Part shown: positions 33,527 to 45,330 of the stretch, piece after piece
How positions within the stretch are numbered: the first letter of the stretch is position 1
Layout of the letters: every line of letters starts with the position of its first letter
DNA from: Ursus arctos
Lineage: Eukaryota; Chordata; Mammalia; Carnivora; Ursidae
Direction of reading: 5' to 3'
Assembly: GCF_023065955.2 (NCBI RefSeq)
Contig: NC_079873.1
Location: forward strand, 13,778,566 to 13,842,565
Length of the DNA stretch: 64,000 bases
Program-made: the position numbers and the translations under genes
Notes under the pieces: model-generated
What the model was told of the DNA's origin: nothing
The model's database searches: none
The model's input: only the letters and a program-made list of their open reading frames with translations

Positions 33527-33632
33527 TTTTTTAAATGTTTTTTTTATTATATTATGTTAGTCGCCATACAGTACATCCCTGGTTTCTGATGTAAAGTTCG
33601 ATGATTCATTAGTTGCGTATAACACACAGTGC
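33527..33632 (-). mobile_element. Young carnivore L1 tail with perfect 15-bp TSD
   Basis: Reversed L1 3' end (poly-T, ATATTATGTTAGTCGCCATA, GATTCATTAGTTGCGTATAAC), only about 106 bases. The flanks GTCTCCAAAATCCTT at 33512-33526 and 33633-33647 are identical, a perfect target-site duplication. Identity of the duplication suggests a recent insertion. Confidence 0.93.
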
Positions 33633-33647
33633 GTCTCCAAAATCCTT

Positions 33648-35355
33648 AACCAAGATATTTCCCCGAGCATCGTTTGAAGCTGCATTTGCTTTTAGATGAA
33701 GAGAACATTTTTAGATGCGAGATTTGTTTTCCTTCCAGCAAGACGGTCTACATCACTACTACCAATTAGGCAAGTTCATCTAAAAGCTTTGAATCCGCAC
33801 TTGTTAAACTCCCCCTTTGCCCAATTTTATGTCTACACAGTGCAGCGGATGGCCGTACCATTCCTTTTATGAATTCCACTCTTGTGAATGTATTTCCAAA
33901 ATTGTTTCAGAATCTCTTTGTCTGGGAAAGCCAGGACTGCTGGTTTTAATAAGAGCGTGGTTTAAACAGAGTTATCCAGGTCACTGGGATTTCATGGCTT
34001 CCCAGAACACAGCACACAGCACCCAGAGTACCTTTTCTTTTTAAAACAAAGGCTGCCCCACCCAACTCCACCCTTTCCTCTTACAAAAAGACTCCCTCCC
34101 TGCTGCTTTCTGAACAAACATTCCTTTAGAAAGAGAAACCTGGCTTAAGAGAAGGAACATGAAGTTAGACCAAATGAAAAGCAAGTTCTGCCTCTGGTTA
34201 AAACTCATCGGCATCACAAAGCGACCCACCGAGCGGCTGGCAAAGTGGCACCAAGTAGGTGCTCAGTCACCAACCAAATCCATTCCATTATTTCCCAGAA
34301 CGCCTGCACCACCATTTAAAACCCAAACAAGAATTCCCCAAACAACTGAGACATTCCATAGAGTTCACATCTGAGAACCGTGTTCTATTACGTAATCAAC
34401 AAAGTAAAAAGAAATTTATTTTTAGCTACTGAACTTCACAGGGAAGATCCGAGTCGTATTTAAACTTCTCTTTCATCCCTAACCTTCAAATGACACTCAT
34501 ATGATTTGCTTTTTTAATTTGTTTTTTTTAAAGAAAAGACTCAAAGATGGCCTCGAGCATATTTAAAACAATACAAAACAACAAGAGAAATAAACCAGAT
34601 GGCAAAAAATCATAAATCTGGACAAGCGTGTTGAACGAGCTACAAAGGAAGGCATTGTCAAACTGTAAAGGGAAGAGGCACTTCTTTCCTCATGGCTACG
34701 TCTCCATTATTGCTTCCTTGCTTGCGAAAGAAAGCTCGGAGGTCATCTAGGGGAGGGTGTCATTGTCCCACCTTAACCTGTCACGAGCAAGACCAGAAAG
34801 AGCTGCGTGGTAATTGGGAACACCCAAAGAGTCAGTACTTGGAGTAGGTGGGCAGTGCATTGCTTCCCAAGCAATAGAAAAAGAAAGCTTTGGAGGGATG
34901 TCTGTTATAATTGCATAATGACAACGGTAGGGAAAGAAGAAAAACCTGACCCAATGTAGCCGCGCTGTTTCTAACACATAATGAAAACCTTCCTCTAGAA
35001 AAATCCTCTACCCTTATCTTTTCTACAGACATCAGTGAAAGGTTACACCTTATAGAAAGGCCATTGGCACCCTCTAGGCTGAAGAATACAAGAAAAAGAC
35101 TCGAAAATTCAAGACTCGTCCTGCTTGGCTGTATTTGACACTGCACTAAATTTTGGACCTTCCCCTGGAGAGAAGGGCTTTAGTTTCGGGGGATTTGTTT
35201 TGTTTTGTTGGCTCTATGTGATGGCTAGGTGGAAAGTAAAATATTTAGGGGCATTAATGTCAACAGATATCTGTGGAATGAGTGAAAGAATGAACCTGCT
35301 TTGGGCTAGCCTTTCAAATCTTACAACAGCTGCCATATACTTCTAAGGCATTAAA
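33648..35355. other. Repeat-poor sequence, possible conserved parts
   Basis: No named repeat was seen. The A-rich 34500-34720 part is repeat-free with scattered CpGs. No convincing exon. Confidence 0.4.
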
Positions 35356-35369
35356 AAGGTGGGTTTTTT

Positions 35370-35562
35370 TTTTTAAAGATTTTATTTATTTATTTGACAG
35401 AGAGAGAGGCAGTGAGAGAGGGAACACAAGCAGGGCGAGTGGGAGAGGGAGAAGCAGTCTTCCCGATGAGCAGGGAGCCTGATGCGGGGCTCGATCCCAG
35501 AATGCTGGGATCATGACCGGAGCCGAAGGCAGATGCTTAATGACTGAGCCACCCAGGCGCCC
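35370..35562 (-). mobile_element. CAN-SINE, inverted
   Basis: AAAGATTTTATTTATTTATT, GACAGAGAGAGAGGCAG, CAGGGAGCCTGATGCGGGGC and GAGCCACCCAGGCGCCC give a reversed SINE close to the arctoid consensus. TGGGTTTTTT borders both sides (35360-35369, 35563-35572). Confidence 0.95.
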
Positions 35563-35572
35563 TGGGTTTTTT

Positions 35573-37260
35573 GTTTTTGTTTTTTTTTTTAACCAGCAAT
35601 ACCTGGGTCTCTTAGGCAAGAACACATGTTCATTAGTTTTAGATACTTAGAGGAGTACATGCTGTTCTGTTGTAACATAACACACAGAGAATCTGGTGCT
35701 AACTTTTTGCTCCTACAGCCCTGTTTACAAACATACTGCATGATCAACCCCGGCTCATCATCCCTACCCACCCCCGCCCATTTTACCTACATGACCTGAA
35801 AAGATGCAGAAGGTTTGCCAGGGCGTGCTTGTCAATGCGAATTCATCGAGATGGTCAACTCCAAGATCTCCTGCTCACCACACAACTGGCTTCTTTGCAT
35901 CACCCAAGAGGTGCCCTGTTTGTCGGAGAGGAGATACCACTGGGAAGTGCGCCCGAGGTCTAAGCAGCACAAAGAATTACAACAGTGGACTTAAATCTGG
36001 CTACTTTCTTGTCACCCTCATCCCTACCCTCTTTGTTCCACAGCCATTTTGAATGCAGCAGAGTTTGCTGTAAATTGCTTTTCTGAGCAGGTCTAGAACT
36101 TTGTGGATACGCTAAGGAGATAAAGAACCGGTAGCGGATTGTCTTCCCCACCTGCTTCCACAGCCTCCGGTATTTCCCCAATTAAGCGCTCGTCGCCTTA
36201 TTATCTCTATCGAAGCCAGCACTGCACTGGCTTGTAATCACTTCCTTAAATCCCACCTTTCTCTCTAGAGGAAGTACTCTGGAAGTGGGGCAGGGATTGC
36301 TGCTGCCATGTCGATTACCGTTCTAACCCCGCAACCTTGCAGGGTGCCTGCTGTGTGATAGAAGTTCATTAATATTTGTTACAGGAATGCACAGACAAGT
36401 GAGTGTGAAAAGCTGACCAGCCATCCTGGACTGAGGGGCTTTCCAGGACCCAAGACTTTCAGTGCTCAACCAGCAACGCCCCAGGCTGACCACTGGCAGG
36501 TTAAACAGCTTCCTCTCCCTTCATTTCCACACCACCAAACGTGGCTTGCAGACCTGCCCTGCCCAGAAGTTCCCAGCCCTGCCACTCCTGTATATACAGC
36601 TGCTCGCCTTACCCATCAGCTGGAGGGACGGGGTGGCCTTCTAAGATGACAACCCTTCGAGCCCCGTTCCTGCCCAGTGACAAATGCCTCCCCAAGCCAC
36701 ACTGCCTGGTCAGCTTCTTTGTGAGAGATAATAATGGTTGCTTTATTTCCCAGACTCAGAAAATGGGAAGGTGTCAGAATGATCAGGAAGGACGCCCAAA
36801 TTTAAGCTGTGTCCCTGAGTCTGCCCAAAGGTGGGCTTGGTGCCAGAGACACAGGCACTCCCGAGAGAAACTGCTCCTCTCCCTTCCTAGCTGCCTTCAA
36901 ACCCAGTCCAGGCCCACCTTCCCATCTGTTTGCTAAGCTAACTCGACATGACTGGCTGCCGGCCCTGCTCACATCTCTCGCCTCCATCTCAGGGTTAAAG
37001 GAGGCAAGATGATGAAGCAGTCTCCCTGCCCCACAATTCTGTGGTGAATGGGATGAGGAAACATGGGGCTGGCTTCACTGTCAGTGGAAGAAGACCCAAG
37101 ACAGTCCCCTCATTCAGGATATAGAACACTCGCTTATACAATAGCGAGTGCATTTTGCTGCCAGTTTGGAACAAGTTCACCTGGCGGTGAGTATCATTCT
37201 TGCTTATTTCTAGGATGCCCTTCCAAAGACTTCTAGAAATAGAAGTTAAAACTGAAGGCA
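35573..37260. other. Unique intronic sequence, nothing recognised
   Basis: No named repeat or exon was recognised. Open frames on both strands between 36460 and 37012 overlap one another and lack features. Confidence 0.45.
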
Positions 37261-37261
37261 A

Positions 37262-37620
37262 TGGGGAAACTAGAAACAACCCAACATCCATCAATAACAC
37301 ATAGGCTGCGCTATCCTCGTGTAATGGAATATTACAGAGCAATAACGGAATGAAACTGGTATGTGCAACAACATGGACGAATTTCCCATTAAGTGAAGGA
37401 AAACAGACACAAAAGGACATACTGCATGATACACTTTATATGAAGGCAACAAAAACTGTTAGCAGTCATGGCAGTGGTTACCTTGAGAGCAGGACAGGGG
37501 CGTTATATTCATTGGGAAGTGAACTTTTCTCAGGATGGAAATGTGCTATACCTTGATTTAGATGGTGGCTATACAAATGTACATACTGGCAAAAATTGAT
37601 TAAATGGCACATTTAAGATT
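37262..37620 (+). mobile_element. L1M 3' fragment
   Basis: ACCCAACATCCATCAATAAC, TGTAATGGAATATTACAGAG, CAACAACATGGACGAATTTC and AGTGGTTACCTTGAGAGCAG follow the old L1 3' order. Confidence 0.85.
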
Positions 37621-37879
37621 AGCTTTTAATTGACATAATCAAGTATGTCAAGTGAGCAGACATACTTTACATGTCAATTAGAAAGTAAAACAATATTGTA
37701 TGACAACTCTACTTCAATTAAAAATTAAAAATTAAAAAAAATAAACTTTCACGTGTGTATGGCAAAACAAAAAAACCCAAAAATACAAAAGCAACAGAGG
37801 AGATAACTTGCTTAGCCTGATCAGGCAAGCCCCATCATTTCACCCCGGGAACATGCTCCTACCTCCTCTGTAAGTACAT

Positions 37880-38640
37880 TACTCTACCTACCTGCTTTGG
37901 CTGTCAAATTAAATTAGATGAAACTGAGTGGGGTAGTTGTTCAATCTCATTTGTTAAATGTATGCTTGACAAAGGCAACGCTGTCAATCTCAATGAAATT
38001 AGGGTCTGTCAAACGAAGGATCTGATTTTTTTCTTTTTTTATAAAAGACAGCTTTCTGCATTTAGGACCCACTCTCAAATGTCTTTCTGGCAGCTGTATC
38101 TCTCAGCCGACGAGACAAGGGCAGGCACCTAGCCAGCTGTTTGCTGGATTCAACTTCCCTGTACATGATCATTTCAAAGGTCGTGTATATGTTAATTTAC
38201 TACCTGGTTGTTATTTAAGAGGATTTTATGACATCATTTTATGTTGATTTATTCTTTCTCCTCCTCTAGGATATTCCAATAGTGGGGTAGCTCTGGATGA
38301 GTAGGAGACTTCAAAGAAATCACTGTTGTCATTTTTCAAATTAAACATGAACACACACAAGCAATATGTTTTGGTCAGACATGATTATGATTGCCATTGT
38401 CTGCAGCTAGAAGAAAAAGAGGTCTAAAGAGAAACTGTTCATGTTAAAAATTGAAAAAAAAAAGAGAGAGAGAGACAGGAAGCAAGACAGATACCCACAG
38501 CATGCCCTATCTAAATAATTACTTGACAGTAGCAATGCCATTTGGCGAATTTGACAATGTCTAGGTCTTAATAATTTGATTTCATTTGCTTTTTCCTGGG
38601 GGCAGCCTAAAGGCTTAACTGTTTTATTGTAAGGCTATGC
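37880..38640. other. Repeat-free block, candidate conserved non-coding element
   Basis: About 760 bases with no recognised repeat. Homeobox-style AT cores (GTCAAATTAAATTAGATG, TGTTAATTTACTACC) and the TGTCAAA/TGACATCA type words are dense. It adjoins the CpG-rich segment at 38741. Regulatory function is inference. Confidence 0.4.
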
Positions 38641-38740
38641 AGTTTCATTTTGTACGGGTTCTGCATGGCCAACAGTACCCTAAAACTGAAATAACAGGGA
38701 AGGGGTACAACAGCAAGAGGAGGAAGAAGGAAGTTTGGGA

Positions 38741-39020
38741 ACAGGCGCACAGGCCGAGCCGGGGCGCTTCTGGGAGGGGAGGCTGCATGTGCGGCTACTC
38801 CACGGGAGGAGCTACGAAGAGGTTTCCGTGGCAGCGGCTCAGGGAGGGAGAGGTGACGGGAAAGGGCAATGGCAGAGGGCCACGGGGAGAGGACACCTGG
38901 AGGGGTGAGGCCCTGATAAATGCGCTCCCCGTCCCCGCGCACGGGTCAGCAGCCGGCTTGCCGTGCAGCAGCACCTGTAGTGTGTGACACCTCGGCCACA
39001 TGTGCTCTGCTCCTGCCGCG
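38741..39020. promoter_or_regulatory. Small CpG island-like segment (candidate alternative promoter)
   Basis: Hand count over 280 bases: 79 C, 111 G and 21 CpG, giving about 68% GC and CpG observed/expected of about 0.67. This meets the classic island thresholds (200 bp or more, GC above 50%, ratio above 0.6). It is the clearest such segment noticed between the coding exon and the right edge. Sequence is not repetitive. A start site, direction or donor could not be fixed: GGGGTGAGG on the plus strand and CCAGGTGTCC on the minus strand are weak. Confidence 0.45.
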
Positions 39021-40385
39021 GAAGAGAATGACTCAGGCTGGAGAGCAGCAGTGAGTGATCACCATTGTTCTTCTGCTCAAATGTCACATGCAGACACCCT
39101 GCATGCTGCCATTCAGAAATCTATTAGCCGCCTAGTGAAGTCAGGAACTTCCCTGACCTACTTTTACCAGACAGGGGAGGCTTCTAATTCTGCAATCAGT
39201 GAAACAGCAAAAACGATTAGAAAACGCGTGTGCTGTTGTGCTGATCAACCCAGGCAAATACAGCCCTGGGGAAAGATGAATAGAATGTAACTTCAACAGC
39301 TTGTGTGCTTCTAAATATGCAGGGTGGTGAGGAGAACCAGACAAAAGACAGTCAGTCCTCAGAACCCCAAACACCCGGCTCCGCCATCCCGACACACCCT
39401 GGCGGGTCTGTCGAAGCGAGTTCATCTGTGCCCTCAAATCCCCCCCGCAACATACCCATGCTGCCTCAGCTGCACCCTCCCCACACATGGACCACCGCCT
39501 GCATCTGCAGGCTGACAACTTGCCCCCCACATGCTGGAGGCCCGTGGATACCCCAGCCCCACGGAGATGGGTCCATGTGTTTACCCTTCCAGAACTGCAA
39601 ATTCAAGCTCAAATCATCAAATGCTAAATCTAATGATCGCCCTCTGTCCCAAGCCCCACCTTCCCTATGTTCCTTTGCTTAACATCTATGGAAAAACACC
39701 CCTCCGAGCAAAGATTAGAAAGACACTGGACAAAGTGCTCTGTGCATTGATTTTTCTCCCCAAAATGATTCATTTTTGAATTCTTTAAAAAATGTTCACA
39801 CCTACATCACAACCACATTTTAGAAAATCAAAAACAGAAGGAAAAATTCATTCAAGAATCACATGCCCCCAACAAATCAAAACTACTTATTTGGCTTTAT
39901 TTTTTCAGGAAACAACTATCATGGCAGAGATATAATTTTTGTCTTTTCTTTTTCACTTTCTATTTTATGATAAGCCATTTTCCTCAGGGCTACAGAATAG
40001 CCTGCCATCTCCTTAAAGAACAATGTCCACCCCATCCCACTCCACCACCTGTCTACTCCCCCACCCCCGGCGGGTGTCTTAAATGATTTCGTTAAGCCAC
40101 ACCTTCCTGCAGTGTCACATCCATTGTAGGCAATCCTGGGAGCGACACTGACAGGGAGCAACGGGACGAAGGCTGTCTGTCCTCACTGCGGTTGATAATT
40201 AAATACTATCTGTCATGCTCCTCCCTTGGGTCAGCCACCGATCTCAAACTTCTCCACAGCAAATATAGCTGGCAGTGGCCTGGTGAACCCCCAAGTGGAT
40301 GATGCAAAAGGTGCCATGGAATTTGCAAAAGTTCCAGACAAAATCCACATATGGGGAGAAGCATGGCTTCATTTGGGACACCCAC
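39021..40385. other. Unique intronic sequence, nothing recognised
   Basis: No named repeat was seen. The 125- and 129-codon frames around 39141-39682 overlap on opposite strands without domains. Confidence 0.45.
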
Positions 40386-40389
40386 AAAA

Positions 40390-40570
40390 GCAGACCCTGA
40401 AACAAAGACTCAAGTCCAGGCAGTTTGTGTAGGAGAAGGTCCCAGGTAGCTCCAGTGTGGGGGTGGGGAAGTGAGCCCTGAAGGGCAGGTAGCCATTCAA
40501 AGATGCTTTAACAAGCAGGTGCCTGCTGTGGGCAGCCAGGGCTCAGTTCTTCTGGGAGTTAACCTCAGAG
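40390..40570 (+). repeat. Old dispersed repeat, family unresolved (copy 2)
   Basis: Matches the layout of 18676-18870 ('caggcagtttgtgtaggagaaggtcccaggtag...ctgtgggcagccagggctcagttcttctggg'). Both copies are in the same orientation. Confidence 0.4.
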
Positions 40571-41410
40571 CTACCCCTGCCGGGGGGGTGTTAATTGGGG
40601 TGCCCATCTCCCAACTTCACTGTGGCACTGGTTAGGGGCTGTCCGTGGGAGCAGAAACACTAGCACCTCTTGCCTGCCCAAGGTCTGGGCCAAGCATGCT
40701 CCCAGGGCCAGCATGAAAGTCTTGTGGCCAAGAACCAGAGAGGGTAGCAGTGAGTGCACAGGCGGGTGGAATGAGTGCCAAGGACACAGGAGTCAGTCCC
40801 CAGAGCTTCCTTAGAGAGAAGGTCAAGGGTTTAGGTGCTACAGACACCAAAGAGTCTGAAAATGACCACCATGCGGGTGCAAGCCTGTTTGTTCCTTTCT
40901 TCACTCCCTGAAATCTGTCCTGGTGTCCCAGGGTCAGGCAACAGGCTGGAGTTTCCCAAAGTCTGAGCTCCCTCAAAGTAAATTGGGCATCTTTCCAAGT
41001 TGTGTGCACCCAGCCTTACTGGGACTCCCAATGGGAAAATCTTGGCGTTGGAGCCCAAATCACAAGCCATATAGTGCAGTAGCCACTGGCCCTCCCAGTG
41101 GCCCCAGTTTATCCCCAAGGAGTCATTTTTACACTGGGAAAACTGGTTCATAAATGCTGCAATTCTCAGAGATGATGTCTGTTTTGCAGGAGGGCTCCAA
41201 GTCCCAGAGAGCCTGCCACTCTCCCTCAGTGATGCCCTTTTCTCCCAAAGGAAGGGAAGTAATCAGATTCAAGACAAGCCACTTGAAGTCAATTGCTTCA
41301 TTCCTCTGGAAAACTTGCTGGAGTAAGTTGGGGGTTTTGTTGTTGTATGATTTTTGCAAGCTCTATCTTTGTCAAATGCTATCATAGGCAACATTAAGAC
41401 TGCTCTACAT
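40571..41410. other. Unique intronic sequence, nothing recognised
   Basis: No repeat family or exon signal recognised. Confidence 0.4.
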
Positions 41411-41414
41411 ATGG

Positions 41415-42115
41415 CCACCAAAAGACATGTTCAAGAATGTTCGTAGCAGCTTTATTTGCAATAGCCCCAAACTGGAAACCACCCAGATGTCCGTCAGCAG
41501 GAGAATGGATAAACAAACTGTGATTCATCCATACAATAAGATACTACACGGGATGGGGTGCCTGGGTGGCTCAGTCGTTAAGCGTCTGCCCTCGGCTCAG
41601 GGAGTGATTCCAGGGTCCTGGGATCAAGACCCGCATCGGGCTCCCTGCTCCACTGGGAGCCTGCTTCTTCCTCTCCCACTCCCCCTGCTTGTGTTCCCTC
41701 TCTCTCTGGCTGTCTCTCTCTCTGTCAAATAAATAAATAAAATCTTAAAAAAAAAAGATACTACACAGGAGTAGGAAGACACGAACTGCTGATACGCACA
41801 GCAACATGGATGGATCTCAGAAGCACTGTGCTAAGTGAAAGCAGCCAGGCACAAAAGACCATAGACTGCACTGTTCCGTTTATATGAAATTCTAGAAGAG
41901 ACAAAATTAATCTATGGAGACAGGAGTCAGAGTTGTGGTTCTCTTTGGGGGATATCTACTGGAAAAGGGCTCAAGGGAGCTTTATGGGATGCAGGAAATG
42001 GATTCTATTTTGAACTGAGAGGTAGTTACATGGGTGTATCAGCACTTAAGATGTGTAAGCTCCATGCACCTTTACTGTACATGTTGTATATACCTCAATA
42101 AAAAGTAAAATAGAA
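41415..42115 (+). mobile_element. L1M 3' fragment interrupted by a SINE
   Basis: Left part 41415-41554 (GCAGCTTTATTTGCAATAGC, ATGTCCGTCAGCAGGAGAAT) and right part 41771-42115 (GCAACATGGATGGATCTCAG, GTGAAAGCAGCCAGGCAC, ending near ACCTCAATAAAAAG) are one old L1 3' end split by a SINE. Confidence 0.88.
41555..41754 (+). mobile_element. CAN-SINE inserted in L1M
   Basis: Close to the arctoid SINE consensus, with GTCAAATAAATAAATAAAAT at the 3' end. The 16-bp target duplication AAGATACTACACGGGA (41538-41553) recurs at 41755-41770 with one change and is L1M sequence. Confidence 0.96.
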
Positions 42116-42410
42116 CAATAAGTAGAAAGAATAATAAGCTAAAATAAGATAGCTCTAGAGAACACTGGTGCCCTCTCTGTAAGTCTACCAGGTAATGAGA
42201 TGGTCGGTGGAAACTTAAGAGTTTCCCTAGAGCTTGGCCCCCTAAGGGAGAAAACGGTCAAGAGGGTTCTCCTGGGTGAAGCTGGCATTTTTGCCACAGG
42301 AAACAGGGACTACAGGAGGAAAAACTCAAAGTGAGCAGCGTAAAGCCTCTGGTAGGCCACATGAAGGCCTCAGGGAATTTAACCAGCGCCCCTTCACCCC
42401 TTCAAACATA

Positions 42411-42594
42411 TCCACACACAGTGCACGCACACACATCCATGGCGACACAGCATATACCCACACACATGCACAGAGCCCTGCACACGTCACACATTCACTA
42501 CACACCACATATATACAACACACTCGCATACACGGCCACATCCCAATGAGTGTGCGTACACACACACACACACACACACGCACACACACACACC
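42411..42594. repeat. CA-rich simple repeat, interrupted
   Basis: Degenerate CA/ACAT units over about 185 bases become a purer CA run at 42559-42594. Frames here read as His/Thr-rich low complexity. Confidence 0.92.
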
Positions 42595-42690
42595 CAGAAG
42601 GCAGCTCTTCTCGCAGGTTCAGCTCTTAGCGTTCCAGCACTATCTGGGTAGGTAATCATCTCCCTCTTCCTGCTGCCAACCACGGCCACT

Positions 42691-42720
42691 GTCGTCATCA
42701 TCATCATCATCACCATCATC
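42691..42720. repeat. (ATC)n microsatellite
   Basis: Ten near-perfect ATC-type triplets, similar to the larger tract at 16806. Confidence 0.9.
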
Positions 42721-42724
42721 CCAC

Positions 42725-43315
42725 AAACATCCCTCATGGACAGGGACATCTCAGAGCTCACAGAGCTGTGCCCATGGACAGAGACATCTGCCTGGAATCG
42801 CCTGCTTGCCCTGAAAGCTGTCCAGGCACATCAGGTTTATGCCTGGTTCCGAGGAGTGAGTGTCCTGCAACCTTCAGCTTCAGCCCCAGCAAGAACCTTG
42901 AGTGACATCCATACACCCTCCTCCTCTTTCTCTCTGGCCTACTGGCCACTGCCCCCTCCTCTGAAAGGAAGCCTCGCTTTGCTTCTTAGTGGGGGACAGT
43001 GTCTTCCCTGGGGCCCAGATCAGTTGCCTTCCAGACAACACTGCCCTTACTGCCAGGGCACTGCAGAGAGATCAGCCAAGAATGTGAAGGAACTACCTCT
43101 TCCAGGTGGGATGCCAGTGCCTCCTTACTGTTAATCTTTGCCATGGCATGGAGAGCCTATCTGCAACACTCTGAGATTCGAGAAATTCTTTCTTTCACTG
43201 TTGTCACCTTAACTTGAAGAACTAAACCCATCGAGTCCATTTCAGTAACTGTTGACCATCTGGCATTTCTGCAGCAATAAGTGTCCACATGTGGAGGACA
43301 GTGACACATTGGCAT
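42725..43315. other. Unique sequence, nothing recognised
   Basis: A 132-codon open frame (42736-43134) shows no domain or splice context and is not called. Confidence 0.4.
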
Positions 43316-43319
43316 ATCT

Positions 43320-43620
43320 GCAATTGGCCTCTGAGGATTCTACCCTAGAGATACACGCAAGCATGCTGATCACAGCTCTTTTGTGTTATAAAGACTGGAA
43401 ACAACCTGAATGACCACCGAGAGGAAACTGGTTAATTACTGCAGACTGTTACACGAATAGTACTAGTTGTTCCAAAGGATGACACAGAATGCTATGTCCT
43501 GACATGGAAATTATTTTAGGGGAAAATAGATAACAAAATCATGTGGCAGGAGAGAATAGGGATTTTCTATACACAAAGTGAACTAATTTTTGTTGAATGT
43601 GTGTATATGTTAAGAGCTTA
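43320..43620 (+). mobile_element. Old L1 3' fragment
   Basis: GACTGGAAACAACCTGAATG, ACCGAGAGGAAACTGGTTAA and GTCCTGACATGGAAATTATT match the phrase order of L1M4/L1ME-type 3' ends. Diverged. Confidence 0.65.
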
Positions 43621-43819
43621 CAGAATAAAACCAAGCTTGTACCAGTTTTCTCCGATAAGCTTACAGAGAGTTGTTCCTTTGTTTTGGAAATGTCGATGTT
43701 TTCATTTTTAGTATGTTACTTTTTCCATTCAGAAATACAAGACAAGAGACTAGAATGTTTTTTTCTAAGGGCCCATCACTGGCTCCTCACCCATTCTTTT
43801 TAAAATCTTGGGTTACAGA

Positions 43820-44130
43820 TACTCAGAGGCAGCTGGACCTTGAAGCCAGGTGGACTTGGATGAAATTGTGGTTCCAGCATTTTCCAGCTGTGGGAACCTC
43901 GGTATGTGACCACTTCTTGGGCCTTCTTTTCCTCCATCATCAACATGCTTCATCAAGGGTCAACTCAATTCCAACCTCTGTGCCAACCCTGGAGCCACCA
44001 TGATGGACAAAATACTCACCCCCATCCCACTTGGAGTTGTATCTATAGCTGTGAAATGAGGGCAACTTTGTAGGTCTACTGAGGGGATTATTATTAACAT
44101 AATTCCTGGCACATAAAAGGCCTTTGAAAA
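43820..44130 (+). mobile_element. MIR SINE, with internal extra sequence
   Basis: TTTTCCAGCTGTGGGAACCT near the head and GCTGTGAAATGAGGGCAACT, then ATAATTCCTGGCACATAAAA near the tail, are MIR. The two parts are about 100 bases further apart than in the consensus, so an insertion or two copies are possible. Confidence 0.55.
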
Positions 44131-44164
44131 CTGTCCAGTTACTTTTAAAAAAAAACATCCAAGA

Positions 44165-44545
44165 AGTATGACTTTGTTATGGTAGGATAGGCTGCCTAAC
44201 AAATTGCTTCACACTTGTAATAGCTCACTAATGGAAGCTTATTTCTTCTTTCTGTCTAACAGTCTAAGGTGGGGGCTCCAGATGAGGCACTTCCATTTCA
44301 TACAATGATCCTCCCCAGGCAGAAGAGGTTCTGCCACCTTCCAAAGTTACCCTGGGACTTTGCTCCATCGCAGACAGCCAGTGGACGAGGAAAGAGCATG
44401 GATGGAGGAAAACCTGGAAAGCCTTTATGATCGGACCAGAGGTAGGCACATCATTTCCACTCACATCCTATCAGGCGGAACCCAGTCACACAGCCACAAG
44501 TAAAACTGCAAGGGAGGCTGGGAAATGCAGTGGGGGGGGGGAGTC
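44165..44545 (-). mobile_element. Ancient LTR-like repeat, family unresolved (copy 2)
   Basis: AACTGCAAGGGAGGCTGGGA and flanking blocks are the reverse complement of those at 21155-21530. The left end (GTTATGGTAGGATAGGCTGC) fits the 3' end of an LTR-like element. No gene remnant. Confidence 0.5.
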
Positions 44546-44549
44546 TAGG

Positions 44550-45200
44550 AAGATGAACAAAACAGGTGCTGCCATGGTGAATGAGAGGAGGAACCACCTC
44601 AGCGACTATGTGTTTGTGTCTTTATTTGCTTGCAGCCTACAAAAAGCCAATGTTCAAGGAAGCCTTTGCTCTGAGAAGTTCTGAGGCTCTTCTTTGCTGA
44701 GCTTTTAGTTTTCTGGAAGAACTCTAAGAAGACATCTTTTTAAACCTTTCTTTTTTACTATCAAGGTTATCCTGCCACCATCTGAGATATTACTAAAAAA
44801 ACAGCACCAGCCCCCAGCTCTGACTTTCACAAGATTTGAGATGCTGTCAAAAATAAATGCCAACTCATCAGATTCTGTGTGAAAGAGATGCCAACACACA
44901 TAGAACTCAAGCTAGAAGCTGCGGACAGGAGCTTTGCTGCGCACACGCTGTCACTCCTCTTCTCCCAAGGAACCTATGGACTTAGTGGTAGGAATTACGA
45001 GGGAATATTTTTCCCCCTTAAGCTGGTACTTTTCAGAACCAAGACTTATGTGTCTGTGTATCAGAAGCTTACATTTTAATGTAGACATTCAGAAGGCTAG
45101 AGATTGAATTCTATGGTTTGGTTTGCTTTTGTCATCTAGGAGATGGCAGAAAGCCCACAGATAACGGGTGAGATAAGGCAAGATGTGTACAAAATGAAAC
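44550..45200. other. Unique sequence, nothing recognised
   Basis: A nine-G run occurs at about 44533-44541, just left of this stretch. No named repeat, RNA gene or exon. Confidence 0.4.
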
Positions 45201-45203
45201 TAC

Positions 45204-45234
45204 TCATTCATTCATTCATTCATTCATTCATTCA
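45204..45234. repeat. (ATTC)7 microsatellite
   Basis: Perfect CATT units at the boundary of an L2-like fragment, the common seed for (ATTC)n in mammals. Confidence 0.93.
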
Positions 45235-45330
45235 ACAAATACATATTGAGTGGCTCCTCAGTTACAGCGCTGGGGGTCTCCGGTTGAGGATACCAAGATG
45301 GAATGCACATTCACCGTGTAGTCAGAGTCA
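45235..45330 (-). mobile_element. L2-like LINE 3' fragment
   Basis: CAACAAATACATATTGAGTG, then GCTCCTCAGTTACAGCGCTG, resembles reversed L2 ends. Confidence 0.5.

Noticed and set aside
38637..38987. 116-codon frame in the CpG-rich segment
   Set aside because: Open frames are expected by chance in GC-rich DNA because stop codons are rare there. Better explained as a regulatory CpG segment.
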